Part shown: one piece after another, positions 9,257 to 17,953 of the stretch
How positions within the stretch are numbered: position 1 is the stretch's first letter
Layout: every line of letters starts with the position of its first letter
Source: Streptomyces altiplanensis
GTDB taxonomy: Bacteria > Actinomycetota > Actinomycetes > Streptomycetales > Streptomycetaceae
Direction of reading: 5' to 3'
Assembly: GCA_003719395.1 (NCBI GenBank)
Contig: RHMC01000040.1
Coordinates: 1-48,991 of the forward strand
Length of the DNA stretch: 48,991 nt
The notes under the pieces: generated by a model
The model's input: only the letters and a program-made list of their open reading frames with translations
Told to the model about the DNA's origin: nothing
Database searches by the model: none
Translations under genes and position numbers: made by a program

Positions 9257-10165
9257 TCACGGGTGGCGCTTGGGGAGGGGGACCCGCAGCAGGTCGGCGG
9301 CGACGGTCAGTTCGCCGTCGAAACCGGCCGCGCGGGCCTGGCTTTCGAAGACTTCGGGGTCGCTGTAGCGCTGCGAGAAGTGGGTGAGGACGAGGTGGCG
9401 CACGCCGGCATCGCGCGCCGCCCGGGCCGCCTGGCCCACGGTCAGGTGGCCGTGTTCGACGGCCAGGTGCCCGTCCTCGTCGAGGAAGGTCGACTCGATG
9501 ACGAGCATGTCGCAGCCCTCGGCGAGGGCGTACACCCCGTCACAGAGCCTGGTGTCCATGACGAACGCGAAACGCTGCCCGCGCCGTACCTCGCTGACCT
9601 GGTCGAGCGTGACACCGCCGAGCTCCCCCTCGCGCTGGATGCGGCCGACGTCGGGGCCCTTGATGCCGTGCTCGGCGAGGAGCGCGGGCAGCATGCGGCG
9701 TCCGTCGGGCTCGGTGAGCCGGTAGCCGTACGACTCCACGGGGTGCGAGAGCCTGCACGCGTCGAGGACGTACGACGGACCGGTGGCCACCGCGCCGTCG
9801 GCGGCGACCGGCGCCTCGGTCAGCCGTACCGTCTCGCGGTAGGCCGTGGCATACCGCAGGCGGTCGAAGAAGCGCTGCCCGCTCGCCGGGTAGTGCGCGG
9901 TGACGGGGTGCGGGACGCGGTCGAGGTTGATGCGCTGGATCACCCCGGCGAGGCCGAGCGAGTGGTCGCCGTGGAAGTGGGTGACACAGATCCGGTTGAT
10001 GTCGTGCGCGGCCACGCCGGCCCGCAGCATCTGGCGCTGGGTGCCCTCGCCGGGATCGAAGAGGATGCCCTCGCCGTCCCAGCGCAGGAAGTAGCCGTTG
10101 TGGTTGCGGTGCCGGGTGGGGACCTGGCTGGCGGTGCCGAGGACCACGAGTTCTCGTACGGACAC
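9257..10165 (-). CDS. rnz: Ribonuclease Z
   Basis: A complete 302-residue metallo-beta-lactamase-fold tRNA 3' endonuclease. The zinc motif [11 protein letters not shown] is near residue 62, the later His/Asp ligands lie in [10 protein letters not shown] and LTHFSQRY, and the N-terminal [15 protein letters not shown] is the family hallmark. It removes the 3' trailer of pre-tRNAs. I chose GTG 10165; longer frames upstream run through the HIT gene. It lies 10 bp after the HIT gene and 25 bp before add, so the three form a likely operon. Confidence 0.93.
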   Translation of the reverse strand: MSVRELVVLGTASQVPTRHRNHNGYFLRWDGEGILFDPGEGTQRQMLRAGVAAHDINRICVTHFHGDHSLGLAGVIQRINLDRVPHPVTAHYPASGQRFFDRLRYATAYRETVRLTEAPVAADGAVATGPSYVLDACRLSHPVESYGYRLTEPDGRRMLPALLAEHGIKGPDVGRIQREGELGGVTLDQVSEVRRGQRFAFVMDTRLCDGVYALAEGCDMLVIESTFLDEDGHLAVEHGHLTVGQAARAARDAGVRHLVLTHFSQRYSDPEVFESQARAAGFDGELTVAADLLRVPLPKRHP

Positions 10166-10175
10166 AGGAACTGCC

Positions 10176-10535
10176 TTATCCGGGCGGCCAGTTGAGACCG
10201 CGTCCGCCGAGGACATGGGCGTGCGCGTGGAAGACGGTCTGGCCCGCGCCCGAGCCGGTGTTGAAGACGACGCGGTAGCCGGCCCGGTCGACCTTCTCGT
10301 CCTCGGCGACCCTGCCGGCCTCGGCCAGCACGTCCGCGAGGACCTGCGGCTCGGCTGCGGCCAGCGAGGCGGCGTCCGGGTGGTGCGCCTTGGGGATGAC
10401 CAGGACGTGCGTCGGGGCCTGGGGGTTGATGTCGCGGAACGCGACGGTCGTGTCCGTCTCACGGACGACCGTCGCGGGCACCTCACCCGTGGCGATCTTG
10501 CAGAACAGGCAGTCCGCCTGCGGTTGTCCCGTCAT
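10176..10535 (-). CDS. HIT-family nucleotide hydrolase
   Basis: A complete 119-residue histidine-triad protein: an N-terminal [13 protein letters not shown] motif with a Zn-type Cys pair and a C-terminal triad [12 protein letters not shown] near residues 102-112. HIT/HINT proteins hydrolyse purine nucleoside phosphoramidates or dinucleotides. It is immediately upstream of rnz on the same strand. Length and both motifs are normal. Confidence 0.93.
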   Translation of the reverse strand: MTGQPQADCLFCKIATGEVPATVVRETDTTVAFRDINPQAPTHVLVIPKAHHPDAASLAAAEPQVLADVLAEAGRVAEDEKVDRAGYRVVFNTGSGAGQTVFHAHAHVLGGRGLNWPPG

Positions 10536-10561
10536 GGTCCCGGCCTCCTCGGATACGGCTG

Positions 10562-10595
10562 GATCAGCATGTACTGATGCGCTGATGTAGTGATC
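10562..10595. promoter_or_regulatory. Repeated CTGATG element upstream of the HIT gene
   Basis: The 34-bp stretch begins and ends with GATC. It contains CTGATG twice (10575 and 10582 area) and a CAGCATG half that pairs partly with it. It lies 27 bp before the HIT start, where an operator for the HIT-rnz-add operon would sit. No known regulator site is recognised. Confidence 0.3.
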
Positions 10596-10651
10596 GAGTA
10601 TGGCCGCATGCTATCCGCCCGCGCCGCGGCCACGGGGCGGGAAATACCCCG

Positions 10652-11394
10652 TCAGGACCAGCGGCCGGTGCGCCCCAGCAGCAGCGCGGCGGCCGCCGTG
10701 CCGGCGTCGACCGTACGCAGCACGCTGCGCCCCAGCCGGTACGGCTCGGCCCCGGCCCCGGCGAAGACCGCCAACTCCTCCGGGGACACGCCCCCTTCGG
10801 GCCCCACGACGAGCACGATGGAACCCGCGTCGGGGAGGTCCGCGGTGGCCAGCGCCCCGCTGCCCACCGACGGGTCCTCGTGCAGTACGGCCGCGAAGTC
10901 CGCCGTGGCCACGAGCGCGGCGGCCTGCCGGGTCGTCAGCGCGTCCGCGACCTCGGGGAAGCGCAGCCTGCGCGACTGCTTGCCCGCCTCGCGCGCGGTG
11001 GCCCGCCACTTGGCGAGGGACTTGGTGCCCCGGTCACCGCGCCACTGCGTGATGCAGCGCGACGCCTGCCACGGCACGATCGCGTCGACGCCGGTCTCCG
11101 TCATGGTCTCGACGGCCACCTCGCCGCGGTCGCCCTTGGGCAGTGCCTGTACGACGGTGATGCGCGGGGACGGCTCCGGCTCCACCGTCACGTCCGTCAC
11201 CTCGACGACGAGCCGGTCCTTGCCCTCGGCGGCCACCACCACGGCCGCGCGCCCGTGCCGCGCCCGTCCGTCAGTACGACGTCCTCGCCCGCGTGCAGCC
11301 GCCGCACCGAGACGGCGTGCCGCCCCTCGGGGCCTTCCAGTACGTACGGCCCCTTCGCCGGTACGCCGTCGACGACGAACACCGGCGCCGTCAT
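10652..11394 (-). CDS. rsmE: 16S rRNA m3U1498 methyltransferase RsmE, one indel
   Basis: About 247 residues after repair. The N-terminal PUA-like domain (APVFVVDGVPAKGPYVLEGP) and the SPOUT-family C-terminal knot with VLVVGPEGGVSPEELA and LGRSVLRTVDAGTAA identify RsmE, which methylates N3 of U1498 in 16S rRNA. The frame shifts near 11255: in the minus-strand string GGCACGGGCGCGCGG one C or G is missing, after which AAVVVAAEGKDR resumes. The start ATG 11394 overlaps the stop of the upstream nitronate monooxygenase-like gene, indicating coupling. Confidence 0.88.
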
Positions 11395-12471
11395 GCCGCA
11401 CCGCCCGCGCCGCGCAGGGCCAGCGCCGCGCGGGCCGCGTCGGTCTCGGCCGCGAGGACCTCGACCAGCCGCCCGGCGGGCATCTCGCGCGGCATCCGGT
11501 GTCCCTGTCCCGCCCACAGCGCCATGCCCTGGGGGTCGCCCGCCTTGGCCGCGGCCTTGCGCAGGCCGGAGGTGATGTGGTGCACCTGGGGGTAGGCGGC
11601 GGGGGCGTACGGGCCGTGCTCACGCATGAAGCGGTTCACCAGGCCGCGGGCGGGCGCCCCGAGAAGGCCCGGGTGAGTTCCGTACGGACGAACAGCGGGT
11701 TGGTCATGGCCTGCTTGTGCAGGACGTTGGCACCGGACTCGGGACAGACCAGGAACGCCGTGCCGAGCTGCGCGGCCTCCGCGCCCAGCGCGAGGACCGC
11801 GGCGATCTGCGCGCCGCGCATCAGGCCGCCCGCCGCGACGATCGGCAGCTGCACGGTCTCGCGCACCTGCGTGATGAGGGAGAGCAGGCCGATGCCCGCG
11901 CCGTCGTTCTGGGGGTCGTCGCGGTGCGTCCCCTGGTGGCCGCCGGCCTCGATGCCCTGGACGCACACGGCGTCGGCGCCGCTCCACTGCGCGGCCTGGG
12001 CCTCTTCGGGCGTGGTGACGGTCACGACGGTGAGGGTGCGGCCTTCGCGAAGGAGTCGAGGACGGGGCGGGCGGGGCAGCCGAAGGTGAAGGAGACGACG
12101 GGGACGGGATCGTCGAGGAGGATGGCGAGCTTGGCTTCGTAGCCGTCGTCGGTGCAGTTGTCGGATTCGCCGAGGGGGGTTTCGTACCAGTCGGCCTCAC
12201 CGGCGAGCTGGTGGCGGTAGACCTCCACGGAGGCCGGGTCCGCGTGGCTCGGCTGCGGCATGAAGAGATTGACGCCGAAGGGCCGGCCGGTCAGGCCCCG
12301 CAGCTGCTTGATCTCCTCGTACATGCCGTCCGCGGTCTTGTACCCGGCGGCGAGGAACCCGAGACCGCCGACGTCACAGACGGCGGCGGCGAGTTGAGGA
12401 CTGGAGGCGCCGCCCGCCATGGGGGCCTGCACGATCGGATAACGGAAAAGATCGGTCAGTGCGGAGGACAT
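11391..12471 (-). CDS. Nitronate monooxygenase-like flavoprotein, two indels
   Basis: About 360 residues after repair. It is an FMN-dependent TIM-barrel enzyme of the 2-nitropropane dioxygenase/nitronate monooxygenase family. The N-terminus reads YPIVQAPMAGGAS, the mid-region has GVNLFMPQPS, and the FMN phosphate region has LPIVAAGGLMRGAQIAAVLA. Shifts lie near 12030 (SFAKA then RTLTVVTVTTPEEAQ) and near 11660, where GCCCCGCCC was probably read one C short (GRPARGLVNRF restored). It sits between dnaJ and rsmE, as is usual in Streptomyces. The physiological substrate is unknown; oxidation of toxic alkyl nitronates is the family activity. Confidence 0.83.
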
Positions 12472-12538
12472 GAACGCATAGTTTCATGCCCTCCGCACTG
12501 CGCCGAATCGAGGCTTCCGCCCCTTGGCGGGCGCGCGT

Positions 12539-13672
12539 CTACCGCCCGTTGAACGCGTCCTTCAGGCGTGAGAACAGGCCCTGCTGCCCGGGCTGGAACT
12601 GGCCCGTCGGGCGCTCCTCGCCGCGCAGCTTCGCGAGCTGGCGCAGCAGGTCCTCCTGCTGCGGGTCCATCTTCGTGGGGGTCAGCACCTCCACGTGCAC
12701 GATCAGGTCGCCGCGGCCGCCGCCCCGCAGGTGCGTGACACCGCGCCCGTGCAGCGGGATCGACTGGCCGGACTGCGTGCCCGGACGGACGTCGATCTCC
12801 TCGACTCCGTCGAGCGTCTCCAGCGGGCACTTCGTGCCCAGAGCCGCCGCCGTCATCGGGATGGTGACCGTGCAGTGCAGGTCGTCGCCGCGCCGCTGGA
12901 ACACCGCGTGCGGCAGCTCGTGGATCTCGACGTACAGGTCGCCGGCGGGGCCGCCGCCGGGGCCGACCTCGCGCTCGCCCGCGAGCTGGATCCGCGTGCC
13001 GTTGTCGACACCGGCCGGGATCTTGACCGTCAGCGTCCGGCGCGAGCGCACGCGCCCGTCACCGGCGCACTCCGGGCACGGGGTCGGTACGACCGTGCCG
13101 AAGCCCTGGCACTGCGGGCAGGGGCGCGAGGTCATGACCTGGCCCAGGAAGGACCGGGTGACCTGCGAGACCTCACCGCGGCCGCGGCACATGTCGCAGG
13201 TCTGGGCGGAGGTGCCGGGAGCGGCGCCCTCGCCCGAGCACGTCGTACACACGACGGCCGTGTCGACCTGGATGTCCTTGGTCGTGCCGAAGGCCGCCTC
13301 GTTGAGGTCGATCTCCAGCCGGATCATCGCGTCCTGGCCGCGCCGCGTGCGCGACCTCGGGCCGCGCTGCGACGCCGTTCCGAAGAACGCGTCCATGATG
13401 TCCGAGAAGTTCCCGAAGCCGCCCTGGCCGAATCCGCCGGCTCCGCCGCCCGCCTGCGAGAGCGGGTCGCCGCCGAGGTCGTAGACCTGCTTCTTCTGCG
13501 GGTCCGACAACACCTCGTACGCGGCGTTGATCTCCTTGAAGCGTTCCTGCGTCTTGGGATCGGGATTCACGTCCGGGTGGAGCTCGCGCGCCAACCGCCG
13601 GAATGCCTTCTTGATCTCGTCCTGGGATGCGTCGCGGCGTACGCCGAGTACGGCGTAGTAGTCGGTGGCCAC
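12539..13672 (-). CDS. dnaJ: Molecular chaperone DnaJ (DnaJ2)
   Basis: A complete 377-residue type I J-protein. The J domain (residues 1-65) has the HPD tripeptide in ELHPDVN, followed by a Gly/Phe-rich linker (~70-110). Four CxxCxGxG zinc repeats follow (CTTCSGEG, CDMCRGRG, CPQCQGFG, CPECAGDG; ~145-205), then the substrate-binding C-terminal domain. It starts with GTG immediately after the hrcA stop codon with no spacer, so it is translationally coupled and under the hrcA CIRCE promoter. It stimulates DnaK ATPase and delivers unfolded clients. As usual in Streptomyces, this is the hrcA-linked second dnaJ. Confidence 0.94.
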   Translation of the reverse strand: MATDYYAVLGVRRDASQDEIKKAFRRLARELHPDVNPDPKTQERFKEINAAYEVLSDPQKKQVYDLGGDPLSQAGGGAGGFGQGGFGNFSDIMDAFFGTASQRGPRSRTRRGQDAMIRLEIDLNEAAFGTTKDIQVDTAVVCTTCSGEGAAPGTSAQTCDMCRGRGEVSQVTRSFLGQVMTSRPCPQCQGFGTVVPTPCPECAGDGRVRSRRTLTVKIPAGVDNGTRIQLAGEREVGPGGGPAGDLYVEIHELPHAVFQRRGDDLHCTVTIPMTAAALGTKCPLETLDGVEEIDVRPGTQSGQSIPLHGRGVTHLRGGGRGDLIVHVEVLTPTKMDPQQEDLLRQLAKLRGEERPTGQFQPGQQGLFSRLKDAFNGR

Positions 13673-14688
13673 TTACGACTCCGCCAGGATCTGTCCGACG
13701 TAACGTGCCACTGCGCGTACCGCTCCCATCGTTCCGGGGTAGTCCATGCGGGTCGGTCCGACCACGCCGAGTTTGGCGACTGCTTCGTCGCCCGAACCGT
13801 AGCCGACCGCGACGACGGACGTGGAGCTGAGCCCCTCATGGGCGTTCTCGTGCCCGATTCGTACGGTCATGCCCGAGTCCGTTGCCTCACCCAGCAGCTT
13901 GAGGAGCACGACCTGCTCCTCCAGCGCCTCCAGCACGGCCGGATGGTGAGGGGGAAATCATGTCCGAAGCGGGTGAGATTGGCGGTACCGCCGATCATCA
14001 GCCGCTCCTCGGTCTCCTCGACCAGAGTCTCCAGGAGAGTGGACAGAACCGTCGAAACGGTTCCCCGGTCCTCCTTGTCGAAGGATTCGGGGAGGTCCTG
14101 CACCAGCTGCGGTACGTCCGCGAAGCGGCGTCCCACGACCCGGCTGTTGAGCCGGGCCCGCAGGTCCGCCAGGGACGTCTCGCCGAAGGGCGCGGGGCAG
14201 TCGATCATGCGCTGCTCGACCCGTCCGGTGTCCGTGATGAGCACGAGCATCAGGCGGGCGGGGGCCAGCGAGAGAAGTTCCACGTGCCGCACCGTCGAGC
14301 GGGTCAGCGACGGGTACTGCACGACGGCGACCTGCCGGGTCAGCTGCGCGAGCAGCCGGACCGTACGGGCCACCACGTCGTCGAGGTCGACCGCTCCGTC
14401 CATGAAGTTCTGGATGGCGCGGCGCTCGGGCGACGACAGGGGCTTGACGCCCGCGAGCTTGTCGACGAACAGGCGGTAGCCCTTGTCCGTCGGGATGCGC
14501 CCGGCACTCGTGTGCGGCTGGGCGATGAAGCCCTCGTCCTCCAGGACGGCCATGTCGTTGCGGACCGTGGCCGGGGAGACGCCGAGCTTGTGCCGCTCGG
14601 TGAGCGCCTTGGAGCCGACGGGCTCCTCGGTGCCCACGTAGTCCTGGACGATGGCGCGCAGCACCTCGAGTCTGCGTTCGCTGAGCAT
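13673..14688 (-). CDS. hrcA: Heat-inducible repressor HrcA, one indel
   Basis: About 338 residues after repair. The N-terminal winged helix ([17 protein letters not shown], then [18 protein letters not shown]) and the HrcA dimerisation/GAF-like domain are clear, as is the C-terminal [19 protein letters not shown]. HrcA represses CIRCE-controlled chaperone genes and is kept active by GroEL. The frame shifts near 13938: CGGCCGTGCTGG should read CGGCCCGTGCTGG, one C lost. I chose ATG 14688 because homologues begin [12 protein letters not shown]; the longer frame to 14796 would read through the CIRCE operator. It forms an operon with dnaJ. Confidence 0.92.
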
Positions 14689-14724
14689 CGCGCACACCTC
14701 CAGCTGTCGATCGTTGGCGTCTGC

Positions 14725-14751
14725 CTGGCACTCGCTGCGGGGGAGTGCCAG
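14725..14751. promoter_or_regulatory. CIRCE operator (HrcA binding site)
   Basis: CTGGCACTC, nine bases, then GAGTGCCAG: a perfect 9-9-9 inverted repeat differing from the consensus TTAGCACTC-N9-GAGTGCTAA only at the outer arm positions. It lies 37 bp upstream of the chosen hrcA start, so HrcA should autoregulate the hrcA-dnaJ operon. Confidence 0.95.
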
Positions 14752-14872
14752 CAATCCCCCGGGCCAGTGTACGGCGGCGAGGTACATACCTAGCAAGGGC
14801 GGCCGGTCACCTTACCCCGCGACGGCCCTGTTCAGCGGGCGGGGGCCCCGGGGATGGGACTAGCGTCGCGGT

Positions 14873-15610
14873 ATGGACGTCAGTTGGGAAGAGGCAGGCT
14901 GGGAACGGCTCGCACCGGGGGTGGGACGGCGGCGCATGCCGGTCTGGGACGCGACGGTGGGCCTGGTGACCGGGGACGACGAGGGCTGCGGCTCCGCGCT
15001 GCTGATCGACACGGGGGCGACTCTGCGCGAGGGCGCGGAGCTCCGCGCCCAGGCACAGCGGCTTCTGGGCCCCGGCAGGAGAGTGACGCATATCGCTCTC
15101 ACCCACCCCCACTTCGACCACGTCCTGGGCACGGCGGCGTTCGCGGGAACCGAGGTGTACGGAGCGGTCGGCGTCGACGACCTGCTGCGGCGGGAGCGGG
15201 ATGCGGTGCGGGACGACGCCGTGCGGCACGGGGTCGACCGGGGCGCGGCGGCGGAGGCGGTGGACGTCCTGGTCGCGCCGCACCACATGGTCTGCGGTGA
15301 GTGGACGCTGGACCTGGGCGGCGGCCGCCAGGTGCTGCTGGCGAACGTCGGCCCCGGACACAGCGGTCACGATCTGGCGGTACTGGTGCCGGGCAGTCCC
15401 GAAGTCGTCTTCTGCGGCGACCTGGTGGAGGAGTCGGGCACTCCGCAGGCCGGGCCGGACGCCCACCCGTCCCACTGGCCGGCGGCCCTGGACCGGCTGC
15501 TCGCGCTGGGCGGCGAGAACGCGGCGTACGTGCCGGGGCACGGGGCGGTGGTGGACGCGGCGTACGTCCGCGCGCAACGCGACGCGCTGGCCGCCCGTTT
15601 CGCCGTGTGA
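14873..15610 (+). CDS. MBL-fold metallo-hydrolase
   Basis: A complete 245-residue metallo-beta-lactamase-fold protein. The HxHxDH motif reads THPHFDHVLG (residues ~78-87), further metal ligands lie in GPGHSGHD and FCGDLVEESG, and the final His is in VPGHGAVVD. The fold predicts a dinuclear zinc hydrolase; the substrate cannot be assigned. It is divergent from hrcA and followed 41 bp later by the DUF3097 gene on the same strand. Confidence 0.88.
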   Translation: MDVSWEEAGWERLAPGVGRRRMPVWDATVGLVTGDDEGCGSALLIDTGATLREGAELRAQAQRLLGPGRRVTHIALTHPHFDHVLGTAAFAGTEVYGAVGVDDLLRRERDAVRDDAVRHGVDRGAAAEAVDVLVAPHHMVCGEWTLDLGGGRQVLLANVGPGHSGHDLAVLVPGSPEVVFCGDLVEESGTPQAGPDAHPSHWPAALDRLLALGGENAAYVPGHGAVVDAAYVRAQRDALAARFAV

Positions 15611-15651
15611 CGAAGCGCACCGGACCGGCGCACCGGACTATCGTCGGCCGA

Positions 15652-16479
15652 ATGCGCAGCCGACAGTACGGGCCCGATCTCACCCCGCCGTGGAAGAAGA
15701 CCGCCCTCGTCCCCGAAGTCCCCGCCGAGGCCGATCTTGTCGTGGAGGAGGTCACCACCGGTTTCTGCGGTGCGGTGATCCGGTGCGAGAAGACGGCGCA
15801 AGGGCCGGTCGTGACCCTGGAGGACCGCTTCGGGAAGCACCGGGTGTTCCCGATGCAGCCGCGCGGCTTCCTCCTGGAGGGCAGCGTCGTCACCCTGGTG
15901 CACCCGGCCTCCGCCGCCCCGGCCCGGCCCGCCCGTACGGCGTCGGGTTCGGTGGCCGTGCCAGGGGCGCGGGCGAGGGTGGCGCGGGCCGGGCGGATCT
16001 ACGTCGAGGGGCGCCACGACGCCGAGCTGGACGAGCGGGTCTGGGGCGACGACCTGCGCATCGCCGTGGTCGTCGAGTACCTGGAGGGCATCGACGACCT
16101 CCCGGCGATCGTCGCGGACTTCGCCCCGGCCCCGGACGCGCGGCTCGGCGTCCTGGTCGACCACCTGGTGCCGGGCTCGAAGGAGTCCCGTATCGCGGCG
16201 CAGGTCACGGACGCGAACGTCCTGGTCGTCGGTCACCCGTACATCGACGTGTGGGAGGCGGTGAAGCCGTCCGCGGTGGGCATCGGAGCCTGGCCGGTGG
16301 TCCCGCGGGGCCAGGACTGGAAGACGGGCGTGTGCCGGGCGCTGGGCTGGCCGGAGAACACGGGGGCGGCGTGGCAGCGGATCCTGGCGTCGGTCCATTC
16401 GTACAGGGACCTGGAGCCGGCGCTGCTGGGGCGGGTGGAGGAGCTGATCGACTTCGTTACGGCGCCGCCCGGCGCGTGA
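15652..16479 (+). CDS. DUF3097 family protein
   Basis: 275 residues from ATG 15652, a conserved actinobacterial protein of unknown function. The N-terminus (MRSRQYGPDLTPPWKK) and the Toprim-like acidic strand segments (GRIYVEGRHDAELDERVWGD; LGVLVDHLVPGSKE) are recognisable. The EGxxD and DxD-type residues suggest a Toprim-like nucleotidyl-transfer fold, though this is inference. No frameshift is seen. It converges with hemW. Confidence 0.85.
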   Translation: MRSRQYGPDLTPPWKKTALVPEVPAEADLVVEEVTTGFCGAVIRCEKTAQGPVVTLEDRFGKHRVFPMQPRGFLLEGSVVTLVHPASAAPARPARTASGSVAVPGARARVARAGRIYVEGRHDAELDERVWGDDLRIAVVVEYLEGIDDLPAIVADFAPAPDARLGVLVDHLVPGSKESRIAAQVTDANVLVVGHPYIDVWEAVKPSAVGIGAWPVVPRGQDWKTGVCRALGWPENTGAAWQRILASVHSYRDLEPALLGRVEELIDFVTAPPGA

Positions 16480-16572
16480 CGGGGGCGCGAGCCTCCGCTG
16501 CGCGGGGTTTTCCCCTGCCCGCCCCTCCCCGCTGTGACCTTGTGCGGCTCCGCCGCGTGAGGGGATCGGTCT

Positions 16573-16612
16573 GAGCCCGCCCGGCGGTTGAGGACACGCC
16601 CGGAGGGTGCCC
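16573..16612. repeat. Dispersed Streptomyces intergenic repeat (copy 2)
   Basis: GCCCGGCGGTTGAGGACACG followed by a C/G-rich stretch closely matches the element at position 1-40. It lies in the 219-bp gap between the convergent DUF3097 and hemW genes. Confidence 0.4.
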
Positions 16613-16645
16613 GGGGGGCCGGGGGCTCGCCGCCGGTTCCGGGAA

Positions 16646-16692
16646 GGCGCGGGTGGGGGGAACGGCGCCGCCGGCACCCCCGCACCCGCGCC
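16646..16692. terminator. Bidirectional hairpin between DUF3097 gene and hemW
   Basis: The left arm GGCGCGGGTGGGGG pairs with the right arm CCCCCGCACCCGCGCC around a short GC-rich loop. It lies just past the hemW stop and downstream of the DUF3097 gene, serving convergent transcripts. No T-run is present, as is common for Streptomyces terminators. Confidence 0.6.
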
Positions 16693-16698
16693 CCGGGG

Positions 16699-17931
16699 TC
16701 AGTCCACCAGGTCCCGGACCACCCGCGTCCGCCAGTAGCCGCCCCCGCAGCGTCAGGACCGCCCGCCCCTCGCCGAACGGCCCGCCCGCCAGCAGCCCGT
16801 CCTCCAGGGCCCGCTCCGCCGCCGCCAGCCCCGCCGGGGCCAGCAGGGACAGCGGGCAGCCGTCCGCGATCCGCAGTCCAGCAGGATGCGCTCCACGCGC
16901 CGGTCCTCCGCCGGGAGCACCTCGCGCCCGGCTCCGGGCGAGCGTCCGTCCCCCAGCGCCTGCGCGTACGCACCCGGGTGCTTGACGTTCCACCACCGCA
17001 CCCCGCCCACGTGGCTGTGGGCGCCCGGACCCGCGCCCCACCAGTCCGCCCCGCGCCAGTACAGCTCGTTGTGCAGGCACCGCGCCGCGTCCGAAGTGGC
17101 CCAGTTCGAGACCTCGTACCACTCGAAGCCCGCCGCCGACAGCGCGGACTCCGTCATCAGGTACCGGTCGGCGTGCACGTCGTCGTCCGTCATCGGCACC
17201 TCGCCCCGCCGGATCCGCCGCGCCAGCTGCGTCCCCTCCTCCACGATCAGGGCGTACGCGCTGACGTGGTCGGGGCCGGCTCCGATCGCCGCGTCCAGCG
17301 ACGCCTGCCAGTCCGCGTCGGACTCCCCCGGTGTGCCGTAGATCAGGTCGAGATTCACGTGCTCGAAGCCCGCCGCCCGCGCCTCCGCGACGCACGCCTC
17401 CGGCCGCCCGGGCGTGTGCGTACGGTCCAGGATCTTCAGCACGTGCTGCTTCGCACTCTGCATCCCGAACGAGATCCGGTTGAAGCCGCCCTCCCGCAGC
17501 TCCTCCAGATACGCCGGATTCACCGACTCCGGGTTCGCCTCGGTGGTGATCTCCGCGTCGTCCGCGAGCCCGAACTCGTCCCGGATCGCTCCCAGCATCC
17601 GTACGAGGTCCCCGGCCGCCAGCAGCGTCGGCGTCCCCCCGCCCACGAAGACGGTCCGTACCGGCCGGGGGTCGTCGCCGAGGACCTTGCGGGCCAGGCG
17701 CACCTCCTCCGCCAGGGTGTCCGCGTAGTTGTCGCGCGAGGCCAGCGCACCGCCCGAGCCGCGCAGCTCGGTCGCCGTGTAGGTGTTGAAGTCGCAGTAG
17801 CCGCAGCGCGTCGCGCAGTACGGAACGTGCAGGTAGAAGCCGAGCGGCCGCTCGGCCGCGCCGGCCAGGGCGTGCGGCGGCAGCGCTCCGTCTTCGGGCA
17901 TGGGCTCACCGTCGGGCAGTACAGAAGGCAT
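16699..17931 (-). CDS. hemW: Radical SAM protein HemW, two indels
   Basis: About 410 residues after repair. The radical SAM cluster motif CATRCGYC sits near residue 38, FVGGGTPTLL near 95, and the family's EANPESV and NRISFGMQS follow. HemW (formerly annotated as oxygen-independent coproporphyrinogen oxidase) is a heme-binding protein thought to deliver heme to membrane enzymes. Shifts lie near 16880 (ILLD then LRIADGCPLS, one base lost) and near 16738 (an extra G before GTGGTCCGGGAC), after which the natural stop at 16699-16701 is reached. It lies downstream of the SpoIIE-type phosphatase gene on the same strand. Confidence 0.88.
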
Positions 17932-17953
17932 GCCCCCATTGTCACAGCTCCGG

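Noticed and set aside
8297..10195. A 632-codon open frame on the plus strand
   Set aside because: It is antisense to add, rnz and part of the HIT gene, which have clear family motifs. High GC opens antisense frames in Streptomyces, and its product is low-complexity and Val/Gly/Glu/Asp-rich.
13673..14688. hrcA as a genuine pseudogene
   Set aside because: A single lost C restores full-length HrcA with intact motifs, CIRCE is intact and dnaJ is coupled, so a sequence error is more likely.
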